Below, in pieces: positions 48,986 through 60,331 of a stretch of 64,000 nucleotides of DNA. This DNA is from Patagioenas fasciata (lineage: Eukaryota > Chordata > Aves > Columbiformes > Columbidae). The position numbers were made by a program, and so were the translations under genes. The stretch lies in NCBI RefSeq assembly GCF_037038585.1, contig NC_092524.1:41922001-41986000 (forward strand). Reading direction: 5' to 3'. Within the stretch, counting starts at the first letter, position 1. Every line of letters starts with the position of its first letter. The notes beneath the pieces are model-generated. The model did not search any database. It saw nothing but the letters and a program-made list of their open reading frames with translations, and had not been told where the DNA came from.

Positions 48986-49612
48986 CACAGAATCACAGAA
49001 TGTTAGGGATTGAAAGGGACCTCAAAAGATCATCTAGTCCAGTCCCCCTGCTGGAGCAGGAACGCCTATATGAGGTTACACAGGAATGTGTCCAGGCAGG
49101 TTTTGAATGTCTCCAGAGTAGGAGACTCCACAACCTCCCTGGGCAGCCTGTTGCAGTGTTCTGTCACCCTCACTGTGAAGAAGTTTCGTCTCAAATTTAA
49201 GTGGAACCTCCTGTGTCCCAGTTTGTACCCATTACCCCTTGTCCTATCATTGGTTGTCACCGAGAAGAGCCTGGCTCCATCCTTGTGACACTCACTCTTT
49301 ATATATCTGTAAACATTAATGAGGTCACCCCTAAGTCTCCTCCAAACTAAAGAGACCCAGCTCCCTCAGCCTTTCCTCTTAAGGGAGATGCTCCACTCTC
49401 TTAATCATCTTCATTGCCCTGTGCTGGACTCTCTTCAGCAGTTCCCTGTCCTTCTTGAACTGAGGGGCCCAGAACTGGACACAATATTTCAGATGTGGTC
49501 TCACCAGGGCAGAGTAGAGGGGAAGGAGAACCTTTCGTGAACTAGTAACCACCACCCTTCTAATACACCCGAGGATGCCATTGACCTTCCTGGCCACAAG
49601 GGCACAGTGCTG
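48986..49612 (-). mobile_element. CR1 LINE 3' fragment (minus strand)
   Basis: The 3' terminus at 48,986 has two octamers (CACAGAAT twice on the plus strand). Read on the minus strand it encodes the ORF2 tail: ARKVNGILGC, LVRPHLKYCVQFWAPQFKKD, then NDRTRGNG and [11 protein letters not shown]. Frameshifts or stops split it into pieces at 49,379-49,597 and 49,066-49,260. It is 627 bp, 5'-truncated, inserted antisense in NUBPL intron 2. At the site where the copy at 32.03 kb has a stop, this copy keeps the Trp. Confidence 0.96.
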
Positions 49613-49715
49613 TTTTTGTTTGCCCAGTGTAAGTGTTGGTTTGTTTGTTTCCTATCTTTCCTGTCAGGATTCTGTAGTTTACCAGTGTTCTGCTGTGTTT
49701 ACTCCATCTGGCTGA

Positions 49716-49742
49716 AGGTTTGTTTTTGTGTGTGTGTGTGTG
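49716..49742. repeat. Short (TG)n microsatellite
   Basis: TTTTTG followed by about eight TG units. Confidence 0.9.
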
Positions 49743-52397
49743 GCTGGAGATGAGAGTACTGTAGAAAATTGATCCTGGCATGAGAGGAGTTCAAAGTGTG
49801 ATCTTGAAAGAAGTTTCTAATTTATTGAAACTCTTACTGTTTTCAGCTGTGGAAGTGGAATAAAACTAATGGCTGCTGTTCTTGCTCATATTTTGTTAAT
49901 CTTGCAGTTTGAGGAAGATAAAATTACTGATAAAACCAATGACCTTGGCCTTCAGACATTTCTAGCAAAGGCTAACGGGCTGAGATTTTTCATTATTGTT
50001 CAGGAGAGCTGATAAAGCAAGCACATGGTCAAATGAATCTCAGTTCTATTAACTGTGTTTTAATTTTTTTTTTCTTGCATGCTTTTATTCTGCATGTAGG
50101 ATGTACTATTATTGAAAGTCCCCCTTTCAAGGTAGGGGCCAAAATCCATCTATTCACCTGACCAACCCAGACATGGCTTTGGGCTTTGGCAAAGGTGATA
50201 ATAGTATTTGTTTGTGGTTCTTTTCCAGGATCAACATGACTTTTTTTTTTATTCTGGGCCTTTTCTACATTTTAAAATATTCTGATAAATAGTCATAAAC
50301 TGGTTATTCACTTGTATTGAGATATGAGTATTGAAAGTTATCTTTTGGAGCGAGTTCATCTTGGTTATCTACAGGTCTTTTATTGATGATGTGGATTGCC
50401 ACGTCACAGACATAGATACACTCAGCTGGCTCTGTACATTTCTAATTTTGGGCCAAGATTTTTTTGTATTGTTAGCTAAATGTTCTGAGAATTCAACTGT
50501 GTCTCTTCCTAGGGCCAGTTTGGATTTGGAAGTTAAAAAGTCCAAACTAATGAGCCTTTCCAGACTTGTACTGGTTTTGAGAAGACTGACTCTGATCTCC
50601 TTGTGCATCATGCTTGATGTCAGTCAGCTGGTTTAGCATGGGTGGGGATACTGTGGTAATGTGTCTTGGAACCTGCTATGAAGTTTTAAAAAAATAATTA
50701 AAAGAAAAGTTGTATCGAACTTCTCGTATGTATATGCCTTGCTCTCCTGCACTCCTCATTACGGGAACTTACTAGTTAGGGCCAACATTAGTGTTTAGGG
50801 TCAGGTTAGGTCCTAAGTTGCATCTTGATACCCTCTTGGAACTGATGGTAGTAAAAAGAACAGAATGCAAGAATCAGCTGGATTCAACAGAGAACATGAG
50901 GTGTCCGGCTAGGTATTCAGCTAAAAACCTCAGTTATTTCCACTGTAACCATCTTCCTCTTTTCCTTTCAATAGCTGGATATCCTTTATTGAAGAAGCAT
51001 TGGGGATCGTACTTTCATTTTTACACGGGATAATTGTATAGGAAGAAGATAGATGTATAAAGTGGTTTTGAGGCTGTGAGTGGTAACTTGCTGCTTCCTT
51101 TGTGCCTCTTCAGACATGAGCTGCAGTTGATTTTATATTTTTTTTTTTCTTTTTTATCACTAGTTTGCTTGGTTTATCTCCTTATCTGTGATTTGTAGAT
51201 TGGTCTCCAAGTTTCAGAGGATGAATTTTCCTTTGATTGATTCAGGGAACAGTTAATCAAGCATCTGTTTAAAGAGCAAACTGAAGAATAAAATCCATAT
51301 GCTTTCTCAGCTTAGGAGTAAACAGAGGCTGTGTGCTTCTTAGGGAAAGCTGTACAATTTTCCTTGTTAACCTCGTCACCATGTTGTTTAAAGGAACTTA
51401 CCTTTATCAATACTAAATTCTTTATGCTGGGAATCTGGCTCCCCAGCTTGTTCTCACTACCTACGTGCTCTTCCATGAGAACAAGACTGATCCCAGCTTG
51501 TCTGTCTCAAGAGGTTCTGTGAACTGACCTAGAGCAATGTGTAAAGAAAGCAAAAGCTATTACCCTGTTACCCAAGAAGAGTGTGTGTTTATTTGTTTTT
51601 TAAAAATGTATTTTAAAACACATTACTCCTTGGATTACAACAATTACTGTTTGGTTATACTGAAGCTTCTAGGAGGCCTTCCAACGTAATTGAAGCTGGC
51701 AAGCCATTAGAAGATACCATTTCTTGCATGTGCTACCTGTAAACAAACTCACAGTCTGTAATTGCTTCATCCTCTTTTTCTGTTCCTTTAATTACAGTTG
51801 CTTTCAGGGTAGATAAGTCTTTGTTTACTGACATAAAAATCAATTGCGAAGCGTGCGTTGCACCTTCTGCCAGAAAATATCCACATTTAATATATCACAA
51901 GAAATCAAAAAGAGGCGTATGATCATCTTTCTGGTCACTGTACTTTAATAGTTTAGATCAATACTTTAATCTCTAAAGTTTTTAGAACATTCACTAGAGA
52001 CTGTGGTGAAGGTTACCTGTGGTACGCTTATTTTAGTTTTATAGTACAGTATCCACTAGTCCAAGTCAAGTAGGTACTTCAGTGGTTTCTGAATGTTATA
52101 CTTTGGCAAAATACTTAGACTGTGTTTTTATTTTGTGTGTCCTCTAGAAACTTAGAGTCTGCAGATGAGCTTGAGTTTGTTATCCTGTTAACAAACACGG
52201 ATGGAAATGTGGGTGCTGCTGCACCTAAACTAGCAATATTGTAGAGGTGCAGGAAGCAAAGAACCAAGATGATGAATGCAATTATTAAGTGTGATGTATT
52301 TATATTATATTTTCTCTTGTTAGAAATGAAAACATTCTAAATATTTAGGAATTAAGTTTTCTTGCACTTAATATTTTTTTCTTCCTCTTTCTTGCAG

Positions 52398-52432
52398 TAA
52401 ATGTAGCCCTCGCCCTAGCAGCAAATGATTCG
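52398..52432 (+). CDS. NUBPL: NUBPL exon 3 (35-base small exon)
   Basis: Only 35 bases, encoding the second and third bases of Val94 and then NVALALAANDS (residues 95-105), the helix following the P-loop. The acceptor is TTTCTTGCAG and the donor GTAGGT. The sequence is nearly identical to mammalian VNLALALAANDS. It is too short to appear as an open frame and is isolated between introns of 5.4 and 11 kb. Phase runs from 1 to 0, keeping the frame into exon 4. Confidence 0.97.
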
Positions 52433-52836
52433 GTAGGTGAATATCTAATTATCAGCCTTAATGTGAAGCAAGTGTGTGAGTCATAAATAAAATGGTTACT
52501 GCTGGGGGCAGTCGCATACATTAAATCTAAGCATTTACTCTGATGGTTAATTTCTTTATTTGTTTTCCATGGACTTCTGAGTTTATATTAATTTGTTTAT
52601 ATTTTATCAGTACCATGAATGACTTAGTAGCTCTCATCCTTCATATGGGTTTGGCTGTCTCCTTTTCCCTTGTGCGTCTCTTGAGTTCAACTGCAATTCT
52701 GCAAGGATGTGTAGACATAGTAGAGGATGTTTGTATGGGTTGGAGGCAAGTAATAAATAATTAAATTCTATCACTTCAGAGTACTGACTTGGAAAAAAAT
52801 ATGAGTAAGTGCTGGATGGTGTCCAAAACGTGGGTG

Positions 52837-52861
52837 TTTTTTTTTTTTTTTTTTTTTTTTT
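52837..52861. repeat. Poly(T) run, 25 bases
   Basis: Uninterrupted T residues in NUBPL intron 3. Confidence 0.95.
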
Positions 52862-55800
52862 AATAGATGTAAAGATTTACTTTTTCTGGAGAAATTAATG
52901 TGCAAAAATGATTTTATATATAAACAGCTGAGGAAAAAAAGGAACTACATATCTTACCTAAAGCTTGGAAATATGTTTCTAGAGCGATAAAATATCATTG
53001 CCCAGTTTGGTATTGCTCAAACTATTACATAGACTAGAGATACACAGTGAGGACGATTAAAGTTTAAAAACAACAGGTCTTCCTTATGTCCATCTGCTGC
53101 TGTAAACTGGAAATAGTTCTGTTGTGCACATTTGTTGCGACAGAGGCAAACTCTGCAGCAAGCTTCACTTCCTGTGTAGGGGTGTATAAAGCAGGTTTTG
53201 TACTCATAAAGCTTTACTCAAAAATGAAGTATCATTAAGTACTTTGATCTGGTAAATGTAGCATCTTTTTCTTGTAAAAGATGAGTGAAGGACAACAACA
53301 GGTAGGAGTGAGATCTACATGCAGTCTGCATGAGTCCTGTAGGAATTTTGTGAAAAATTAAAAAAATTTCCATAAGCTCAGTCATACTTGATAAGGAGTA
53401 TTTAAAGCTGTTATATGAAATAGGTACTGTTTGTAATGGCATCTGATCTTGATATTTCACAGTTTTTAATTCTGCTTTTTAAATAGGATGCTGGAATAAT
53501 TTGATTTCAGAGAAAAACCTGTCATCTTGAAAAGCAAAACTGCTCTAATGGTTCCTTCTAATTAACTTTAAAACATGGCATTTGCTGTAATACTTCTACA
53601 AAAAGAATGTGATCCTGCAATGTAATCTGTGTTACGGCATGGTCATTGAGTAGCTCCATGGAAACCGTGTCAACTAGTTGTACGTAACTTTCTGTACCAG
53701 TGTTTTTAGGATTGTGCCTCGTACCCTTCAAATGTGCAGTTTTGTGCATTGTTTAAATTTATACTTAGATAAAGCATGTCTTAGTAATTCTGACATACAC
53801 AAATTGTGGGATTTTACTCTTTTGTTAGGAGTTAAACAGCTGACTTTAAACATAACGTGTTACATCACTTTGGTAGTCCATTAAAACACTTGTAAAGCAC
53901 ACAAATAAGAGAGACCCTAGCTCAGAATGATTGAAAAGGTTATTGGTGAACTTATTTGGAAAATCAGGGACTGAGAAATATTTTTTGATGAAATTGAGCC
54001 AAGAAAGTTAAGTAAACACAGAATGCACTAGTCAGGTGCACCTCAGGAATATGAGGTGGTGTAAAATTGGAGGTCAGTGTCTGGTGGATGTTAATCAATG
54101 AAGAGCAGCTGGAATTGATGAAATAGCTGTGACTTGCTTGAACTGATGGTCATAATTTAACAAGCTGCTGCTATGGTGAAGCTGTGCATTGATGTAGTTA
54201 CAGGTTAGAAAATATGAAATGAAGGTGGATTTGATAAACTCTACTCTAGCTTCTTTGTTTGTATGTTAATTTTTTTAAGGTAACGATGGCATACATTGTG
54301 TTTATGTTTAAACTTTGGGCTTGAATTTGCTTGTATGTGCATTTGTATACTCCCATTGATTTCAGTTTGCCAGTTTTGTGAGTCAGGGTTATGAAATTAG
54401 TATCTCTGGGACCTTGATCCAGGCTGGGACTGTCCAGTGCTCTGAATTGTGTAGGGATCATTGCAGTGTTCTGTTTTGTTATGGTGGAGGTTCTTTTCCA
54501 TAGTCCATTGGTGTCTTCTGCTGAAGCGAATTTCTTTGACCTCAGATATGGACCACTTTTTACTTTTAATAAATACTGATTGTGTATCACCTTCCCATGG
54601 TTTCCCTTCCCGTCATTGCTGTTGTTAAGTTCACCTCCTTCTGAGGAAGCAGTAATGATTCTGTCAGTAACTCAGAGCTTCAGCAGCCTCCTGCAACTCC
54701 TTATGTCTCTTATAAGCAAAATACAGATTTATAGAAACTGATACTTCGTCTTGATGTACTGTCTAAAGGAGAAAATAAAGACTTGTGAAGTAAAACGGGT
54801 CACTATGACAATGAAGGTCGGTGGTTCCTTCATTAGATGCAGTCTGTTTCTGTTACAAGTTCAATGTTTATAACTAGATTTTCAAAGCAGGTAGTATACT
54901 GGAGCTAAATGACTTTTAAAATAATGTTGTCTTCTGATCCTTCAAGTGTTCTTTTTCTGAGATTATACAAGTCACAGACTATTGAGAACAACTGTTTTCT
55001 GGTGAGGGAGATGTGTGGAAGATGCTTTCAGAGGAGATAGGATTAGATTACTTTCAGTAACAGCTGTGACATATTATTGTTGTTTGATAGTGTCGTAAAC
55101 TGGAAGAAGATTAACAGTCAAAACATAAAGGAATTTTTGGTCCTCTTGATAAAAGAAAGCTTCCTCCCATTGTCTCTTAAAAGTCTACTTTCTAGAGTTA
55201 AGAAACCTAAACCAAAAGCCCACTGTTTCTATAGATTTTTTTTTTTTTAATAGAAGATTTTTCAGTTATTGTAGTGATAGTCTGAAAGTATTAAAGCATC
55301 AACAGAGTCTTGGACGCTGCCTTGGGTACGCAGTGTTGTTGGCAGAGCTGGGATTAGAATTCAGGAGTTCAAGTCTTGCATCCTAGTGCTCATTCTGTTT
55401 GGCATATTTTTACCTCATGGTTACAGACTAAATAATTCAAGATAGGATTTCGTTTAGGTGCCTAGATACCACATCCAAGACAAAGTAGGTTTTTTGTGAG
55501 TTTGTGGTATGTTTTGTTTTTTTTTTAACGCAAAGCCAGGGAAACAAATGTGGCAGCCTCTTATCCCTTTCTGGAATATTAGGCTTTTAGCACCCCAGGT
55601 TACCTGCTGTAGATAGATTAGTTAAGAATTGCATAAGCTCTTGTGCCTGTACCAAGACCTGTAAATCTATACAATGTTCTTTTTGTGTTAAGAAATAACT
55701 TAGTTTTACCCTTGTGTCCTATTCTAATTGCTTGCCTAGTTTGACAGCTGATTCTTTTCATTCTTTCGATGTACCAGCAGTTAGTTGTGCTCCCCTAGGA

Positions 55801-56067
55801 GCACTTGGGAAGAATTTTTGGGTTTTGTGCCAGGACGATTCATATTCAGACTAGAATGACTATTTATGAAAGCTGCCTGGCCAGAGACGATTTTTTATAG
55901 TAGAAACAAGTTGAATTAATAGATGGCAGCAATAACAGGGTAGAGATTGCTTGTTTATGAACAGAGTATTTTCGTGAGCAAACACCAGCTGTGCATGACT
56001 AAGGATGGCACAAATCCAATTGGGAGGCTGTGTGCTTATGCTGTCACTGTCAGGCAAGCTCCCCGGG

Positions 56068-56474
56068 CAGATTTAAGTCTTACGAGCAGTGGCTGAGGGA
56101 ACTGGGCCGGTTTAGCCTGGAGAGAAGGAGGCTGAAGGGAGACCTTATTGCTCTCTACAGCTACTGAAAGGAGGTTGCAGAGAGGTGGGTATCTGTCTCT
56201 TTTCACAAGTAACAAGCGATAGGACAAGAGGAAATGGCCTCAAGTTGAGCCAGGGGAAGTTTAGATTGGATATTAGGAAAAACTTCTCTGAAAGGGTTGT
56301 CAATCATTGGAGCAGGCTGCCCAGGGAAGTGGTTGAGTCACCATCCCTGGAGGTGTTTAAAACACACATAGACGAGGTTCTTAGGGACATGGTTTAGTGA
56401 TGGAGTTGACAGTGCTAGGTTAACAGTTGGACTTGATGATCTTAAAGGTCTTCTCCAACCAAAACAATTCTGTG
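56068..56474 (+). mobile_element. CR1 LINE 3' fragment (plus strand)
   Basis: Matches the end of CR1 ORF2 and its 3'UTR: TGGCTGAGGGAACTGGGCCG, GACCTTATTGCTCTCTACAG, GATAGGACAAGAGGAAATGG, AGGCTGCCCAGGGAAGTGG, then CTTGATGATCTTAAAGGTCT. It ends with one ATTCTGTG octamer (56,467-56,474). The 3'UTR differs from the copies at 22.3, 32.5 and 49.0 kb, so it belongs to another CR1 subfamily. It lies in the sense orientation of NUBPL. Confidence 0.95.
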
Positions 56475-56779
56475 ATTTCCTTTGACTCCCCTTTCCTTTC
56501 CAAAAGACTTACATGTTTCACTATAGGGTGAAATAGCTTTTGTGTTGTGGAGGACAGAGAGGAGCAAGAAGTAAACCCATATGGAACAAATAAGCATCAG
56601 CAAGTGGCTTCTGCCTGCAGCAGTGGGGACACGTGATTAAGGGCATCATTTTTAACTATTCTAGCCTAACTCTCTGTCAGGGGATTGCTGAGTCAAGCAG
56701 ACCAAGACCAAAATTTGAATTACATAAAAGGTGATTCTGTCGTAGGGAGTGGCCTTTGTTTTCCCAAGCAAACCCACTG

Positions 56780-56945
56780 GTTGCTGCGCAGCGCCCTTAG
56801 TTCTGTGGGAGCAGCGGCGGTTCTGAGGGGCGGAGGGCGGCCGGCCGGCAGGGGGCGCGCTGCTCCCCGCGGGACGGCGTTTCCCTCCGGCGGGAACCGG
56901 CGCGGCCTGAGCAGCGCTGGGGAAAGCCCGGCATTAACCACGTGA
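56780..56945. promoter_or_regulatory. Isolated intronic GC/CpG island with CTCF-like motif
   Basis: About 165 bp of GC- and CpG-rich DNA with abrupt edges in an AT-rich intron. It contains CCGGCAGGGGGCGC (56,845-56,858), one mismatch from the CTCF core CCASYAGRGGGC followed by GC. There is no exon or recognised repeat here. The frames through it on both strands are compositional. It may be an insulator or enhancer, an alternative promoter, or a GC-rich insertion. Confidence 0.5.
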
Positions 56946-57001
56946 AATACACTTACCCAACGCTGTCACGGCCAGGATGTCCCAACGCGGACTTATTTTA
57001 G

Positions 57002-57036
57002 GTTTGCTTTGTTTTGTTTGTTTGTTTGTTTTTTAA
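57002..57036. repeat. (GTTT)n low-complexity tract
   Basis: TTTG and GTTT repeats directly beyond the GC island. Confidence 0.9.
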
Positions 57037-57278
57037 AGCAGAAAATTTCTGTGGATATCTGCCTATTAAATGCATGTGATAATAAGAGGTTTCTTGCAAA
57101 TACATAGAAAGTTATAGCATAGATATTATATAGGTATGAGCAGAGTCTTCATGTGAATTCACTATGGTGATAATAAAATTAATTATTTCAGAATGTGTAT
57201 TTAATCAAACAATGCACTTTAATTTTAACACTACTCAAAATCCACTCAACCTATTTTCTTTACATTCCAGTCTCCCCT

Positions 57279-57290
57279 CCCCCCCCCCCC
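57279..57290. repeat. C run, 12 bases
   Basis: Twelve consecutive C residues; G-rich on the other strand. Confidence 0.95.
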
Positions 57291-59518
57291 AGCCCACTAT
57301 TTGGCTCCTGTAATTAAACTATTTGTTTACAGGATAGTATTTGAGTGCTGAATTAATAGATGACTTTGTAATGCATATATGTTTTTTTCTAGTAAGGAAA
57401 AAAAATTCATGCAGTAGTAACAAACATCTAGAAGAATTTAGACAATAATGGTTTCCCAAACTGACTAATTATAGTGTGAAGGCTAAGTTTTTTGAACTGT
57501 TTTGTCGTCCTCCTATGCAGCTTTCCTAATTATTAGGGTTTGATTCTAGGCGTCTTTACCTTTGCTGTTGAGTGAGTCAGAAGGCTTCAGTTGCTATAGA
57601 TAAGGTGTTAATGCTGTTCATGCATGTTTCTTAATGCTAAAATGTGTCAATAACGCTGGAGATGCCAGTTAGAATTGATTTGGGTTATCTTGCAATGACA
57701 GCACAGCTGAGGCAGATCAGCTGAGAAGACGAGGGAATAAGGCTTTAAAAGTCTTACTGTTTTTCAAGTAAAAAATGAGTGAAATTTAAAATATTTTTAA
57801 ACATAGGCCACTTAGAATGTTTTCTTTTCATCAAATAACTATATACTTAATTTGAAGAAAATAAAAATTGTTACTTTTTTTTTTCTTTAAGTATTACATG
57901 TGGAGTTAATTACCTGCACCCTGAGTCTTGAAATCATTGAAAGCCTAGGGCAGATGTCAGAGATACTGATGTGAAAGATGGAGCACGTTTATAACAATTT
58001 GGCATACTGTGAAAGCCGGGAGGCATCTTGTAGAGATGTATTAGTGTTTGGGATTCCGTTTCGGATTTTGGTAATTTATATTTTTCTACTATTTATTTAT
58101 TTATTTTTTTTAACAGGATACATAATGTGCAAGAAGGCCAAACAAGTTTGTATTACTGGTATCTGATGATTTAGAAATCTGACCAGGACCTACTGCAGAC
58201 TGTTGTGGAAAAAAAGTGCCAGAGAAGTTCTGTGGCTGATAGAAAATTAGAAGATCTTCATATGAAGGAAAAGGGTTGTTAAACCAGTAGAAGAGTGAGT
58301 GTTTAAAACAAGTTGCATTTCTAGGCTAGAGAGTGAGAAAACTGCAGTGATACTTTTTCAGCTCTAATCCAGTTTACAGCTAGGCACTTAAATAGTGTGC
58401 AGCTGAAAGAGTTAGAGATTAGGGATTAAAAGATGGCTATTCAGTGTGTCAGTATGTCAGATGAGAAATCCAGAGCCTATACTGATTTTAAGTTCCCTTT
58501 TGTCCTGTGTGTTGCTGCTTGTGGTTTGGGATTAGCTCTAAGTCTATAATGACATTAAAAGGATAAATTGAGAGTCCTGGTGGTGGATTAAGAGGACCAG
58601 CTTTAAAAATAACTGGTATCTTCAGTTAGCAAAGGTGGAATTTCTGTCTCTGAAGTGGGCTGCAGCTGCTGAATATCAGGAGTGCTTCTAATATAGGGAA
58701 TCCTTCACCATCTAGAACGACGACAGCTCATTAACCTGTGCCTCTGTTTCTCTCAGGCTGAACACCAGGGAATTCTGGTCATCTGCAGAGTTTACTTCAA
58801 AGTAAAATACCATCTGGTAATGTCTAGTGGGGATACATACGCCCTACCAAGTATGGCAAAAGTCTCAGAAAAGATAAGCAAAAATGAAATTTATGCTGTT
58901 AAGGAGCCTCTGGATGTTTAACAGTAACATAGGCTGGGTTGATTGACAGCTATTTATAGTAGCTTTTTGTGGGCTGATTTTTTTTTTTTTTTTCCCTTCT
59001 TGCTGTTGTCATGAAGTTTTTTATCAGATTTGTTTCTCGAGGAAGCATTTAGCAACTTTGAAGAAATCAATTAATATCACCAGGTTCTCCACTGAACACA
59101 GAAGTGTGTATGGAGGGGTCCTCTGTGGTATAAGAATGGAACTGGTTGCATTTGGTTGAAAAACCTGTTAGTGGAAAATGTAGTTGATTTCACAGTTAAT
59201 ATTACCTGAAAGACAAAAAGAGAACCTATATGAAGTGTGTTGGAGAGATGAAACAATTTTTGAGTGTCTGCTAAAATAGTTAACAATAGGAAAGATATGG
59301 ATCATTTTGTCATTAGCATGTCACCTGTACAAGGACCACGTATAGTAAAACTCACCTGTGTAAGAGAACAAACATAATAGCAATTGAATAATTTTGAAAC
59401 TGCACGAGGGAAAGCAAAGGATGTTAAGTTTACGTGATGTGTACAAGACCTTTCTGTGCCAATATATAGAGGGACTGTGTCTAATATGACCTTCAACAAT
59501 TTTATTTTTTTTTCCCAA

Positions 59519-59680
59519 AAGGATTTATTGCAACTAATTTCAGAGCTTGAAAATCATTACATTGTACATCTGCCACTCACAAGGCAGCGGCCAAGTTCGA
59601 AGGCTAAACTGAACTTTAATTATGTTGAGAATCTTGCCAGAGAAGTTAAAGAAAAGGATCTTTGTTGTGAGGTTATCTAG
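59519..59680 (+). other. Coding-like open stretch, unassigned
   Basis: After a T-rich tract and CCCAAAAG, an open frame reads KDLLQLISELENHYIVHLPL, TRQRPSSKAKLNFNYVE and NLAREVKEKDLCCEV, ending ...I-stop at 59,678-59,680. A GAG|GTTATC junction near 59,670 could be a weak donor. The peptide has balanced charge and looks more protein-like than its neighbours, but I do not recognise it. It could be a cryptic exon within NUBPL intron 3, a retrocopy scrap, or chance. Confidence 0.25.
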
Positions 59681-60104
59681 GCCTGTAATTTGTACACTGC
59701 ACAAAATGAAGCTGTAGGATTCTCATATTTCAGGCATATATGCAAAAATATGGTTTTTATCTCTTGATGTAGCATTTGATTTTCTTGTAAATACAGAACC
59801 TTGTACTTGGTGACTGTGAAAACTTGTTGTCATTTCTTAGTGTAGGTGATAGAAGTTTCTAAATTGGAATGAAAACTTTGCTGTATTTGTGCTGGGGTAA
59901 GAGATGCAGTGATTATGTAGATATACCTTATGCTGAATATTTGTCAGAAATCTTTGGACAGGTCTAATTGGGCAAATTAATATCTTGTTGAGAAGATTAA
60001 TGGTAGTGAAGTAAAAAGTATGATGTAGTCAATGAAGTAGAAATTATGCTGTAGTCCATGGTGTAAAAGCAGAAGATGAAAAGGAACTCTAGTTGTTAGT
60101 TATA

Positions 60105-60331
60105 GTTGGGGACAGAGTTTTTGGAAGGGTGTGTTATGACAGGACAAGGCGTAATGGTTTTAAACTAAAGCAGGAGGGATTCAGGCTAGACGTGAGGAAG
60201 ACATTTTTTACACTGAGGGTGATAAAATGCTGGACAGGTTGCCCAGAGAGGTGATAGATGCCCCATCTCTGGAAACATTCAAGGCTGGGCTGGATGGGGT
60301 TCTGAGCAACATGATCTAGGTGAAGATGTTA
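60105..60331 (+). mobile_element. CR1 LINE internal 3' fragment (plus strand)
   Basis: Matches CR1 over GACAGGACAAGGCGTAATGG, TTTTAAACTAAAGCAGGAGG, AGGTTGCCCAGAGAGGTGAT and GGGTTCTGAGCAACATGATC, up to GGTGAAGATGTT. The usual 3' tail (the block ending in octamers) is missing, so this copy is truncated at both ends or its 3' tail has been lost. Sense orientation with respect to NUBPL. Confidence 0.93.

Larger units (their letters stand above)
47022..52397 (+). other. NUBPL: NUBPL intron 2
   Basis: A 5.4-kb phase-1 intron (donor GTAAAA, acceptor TTTCTTGCAG). It contains a CR1 fragment at 48.99-49.61 kb on the opposite strand and a short (TG)n at about 49.72 kb. Several frames of 60-130 codons (for example at 47.04-47.44 kb, minus, and 50.33-50.64 kb, plus) are not recognisable. 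Confidence 0.93.

Noticed and set aside
48913-49540. Plus-strand frames of 73-95 codons
   Set aside because: They read antisense through the minus-strand CR1 copy.
54040-54115. Words similar to CR1 (AGGTCAGTGTCTGGTGGATG)
   Set aside because: The match is too short and isolated to call a repeat.
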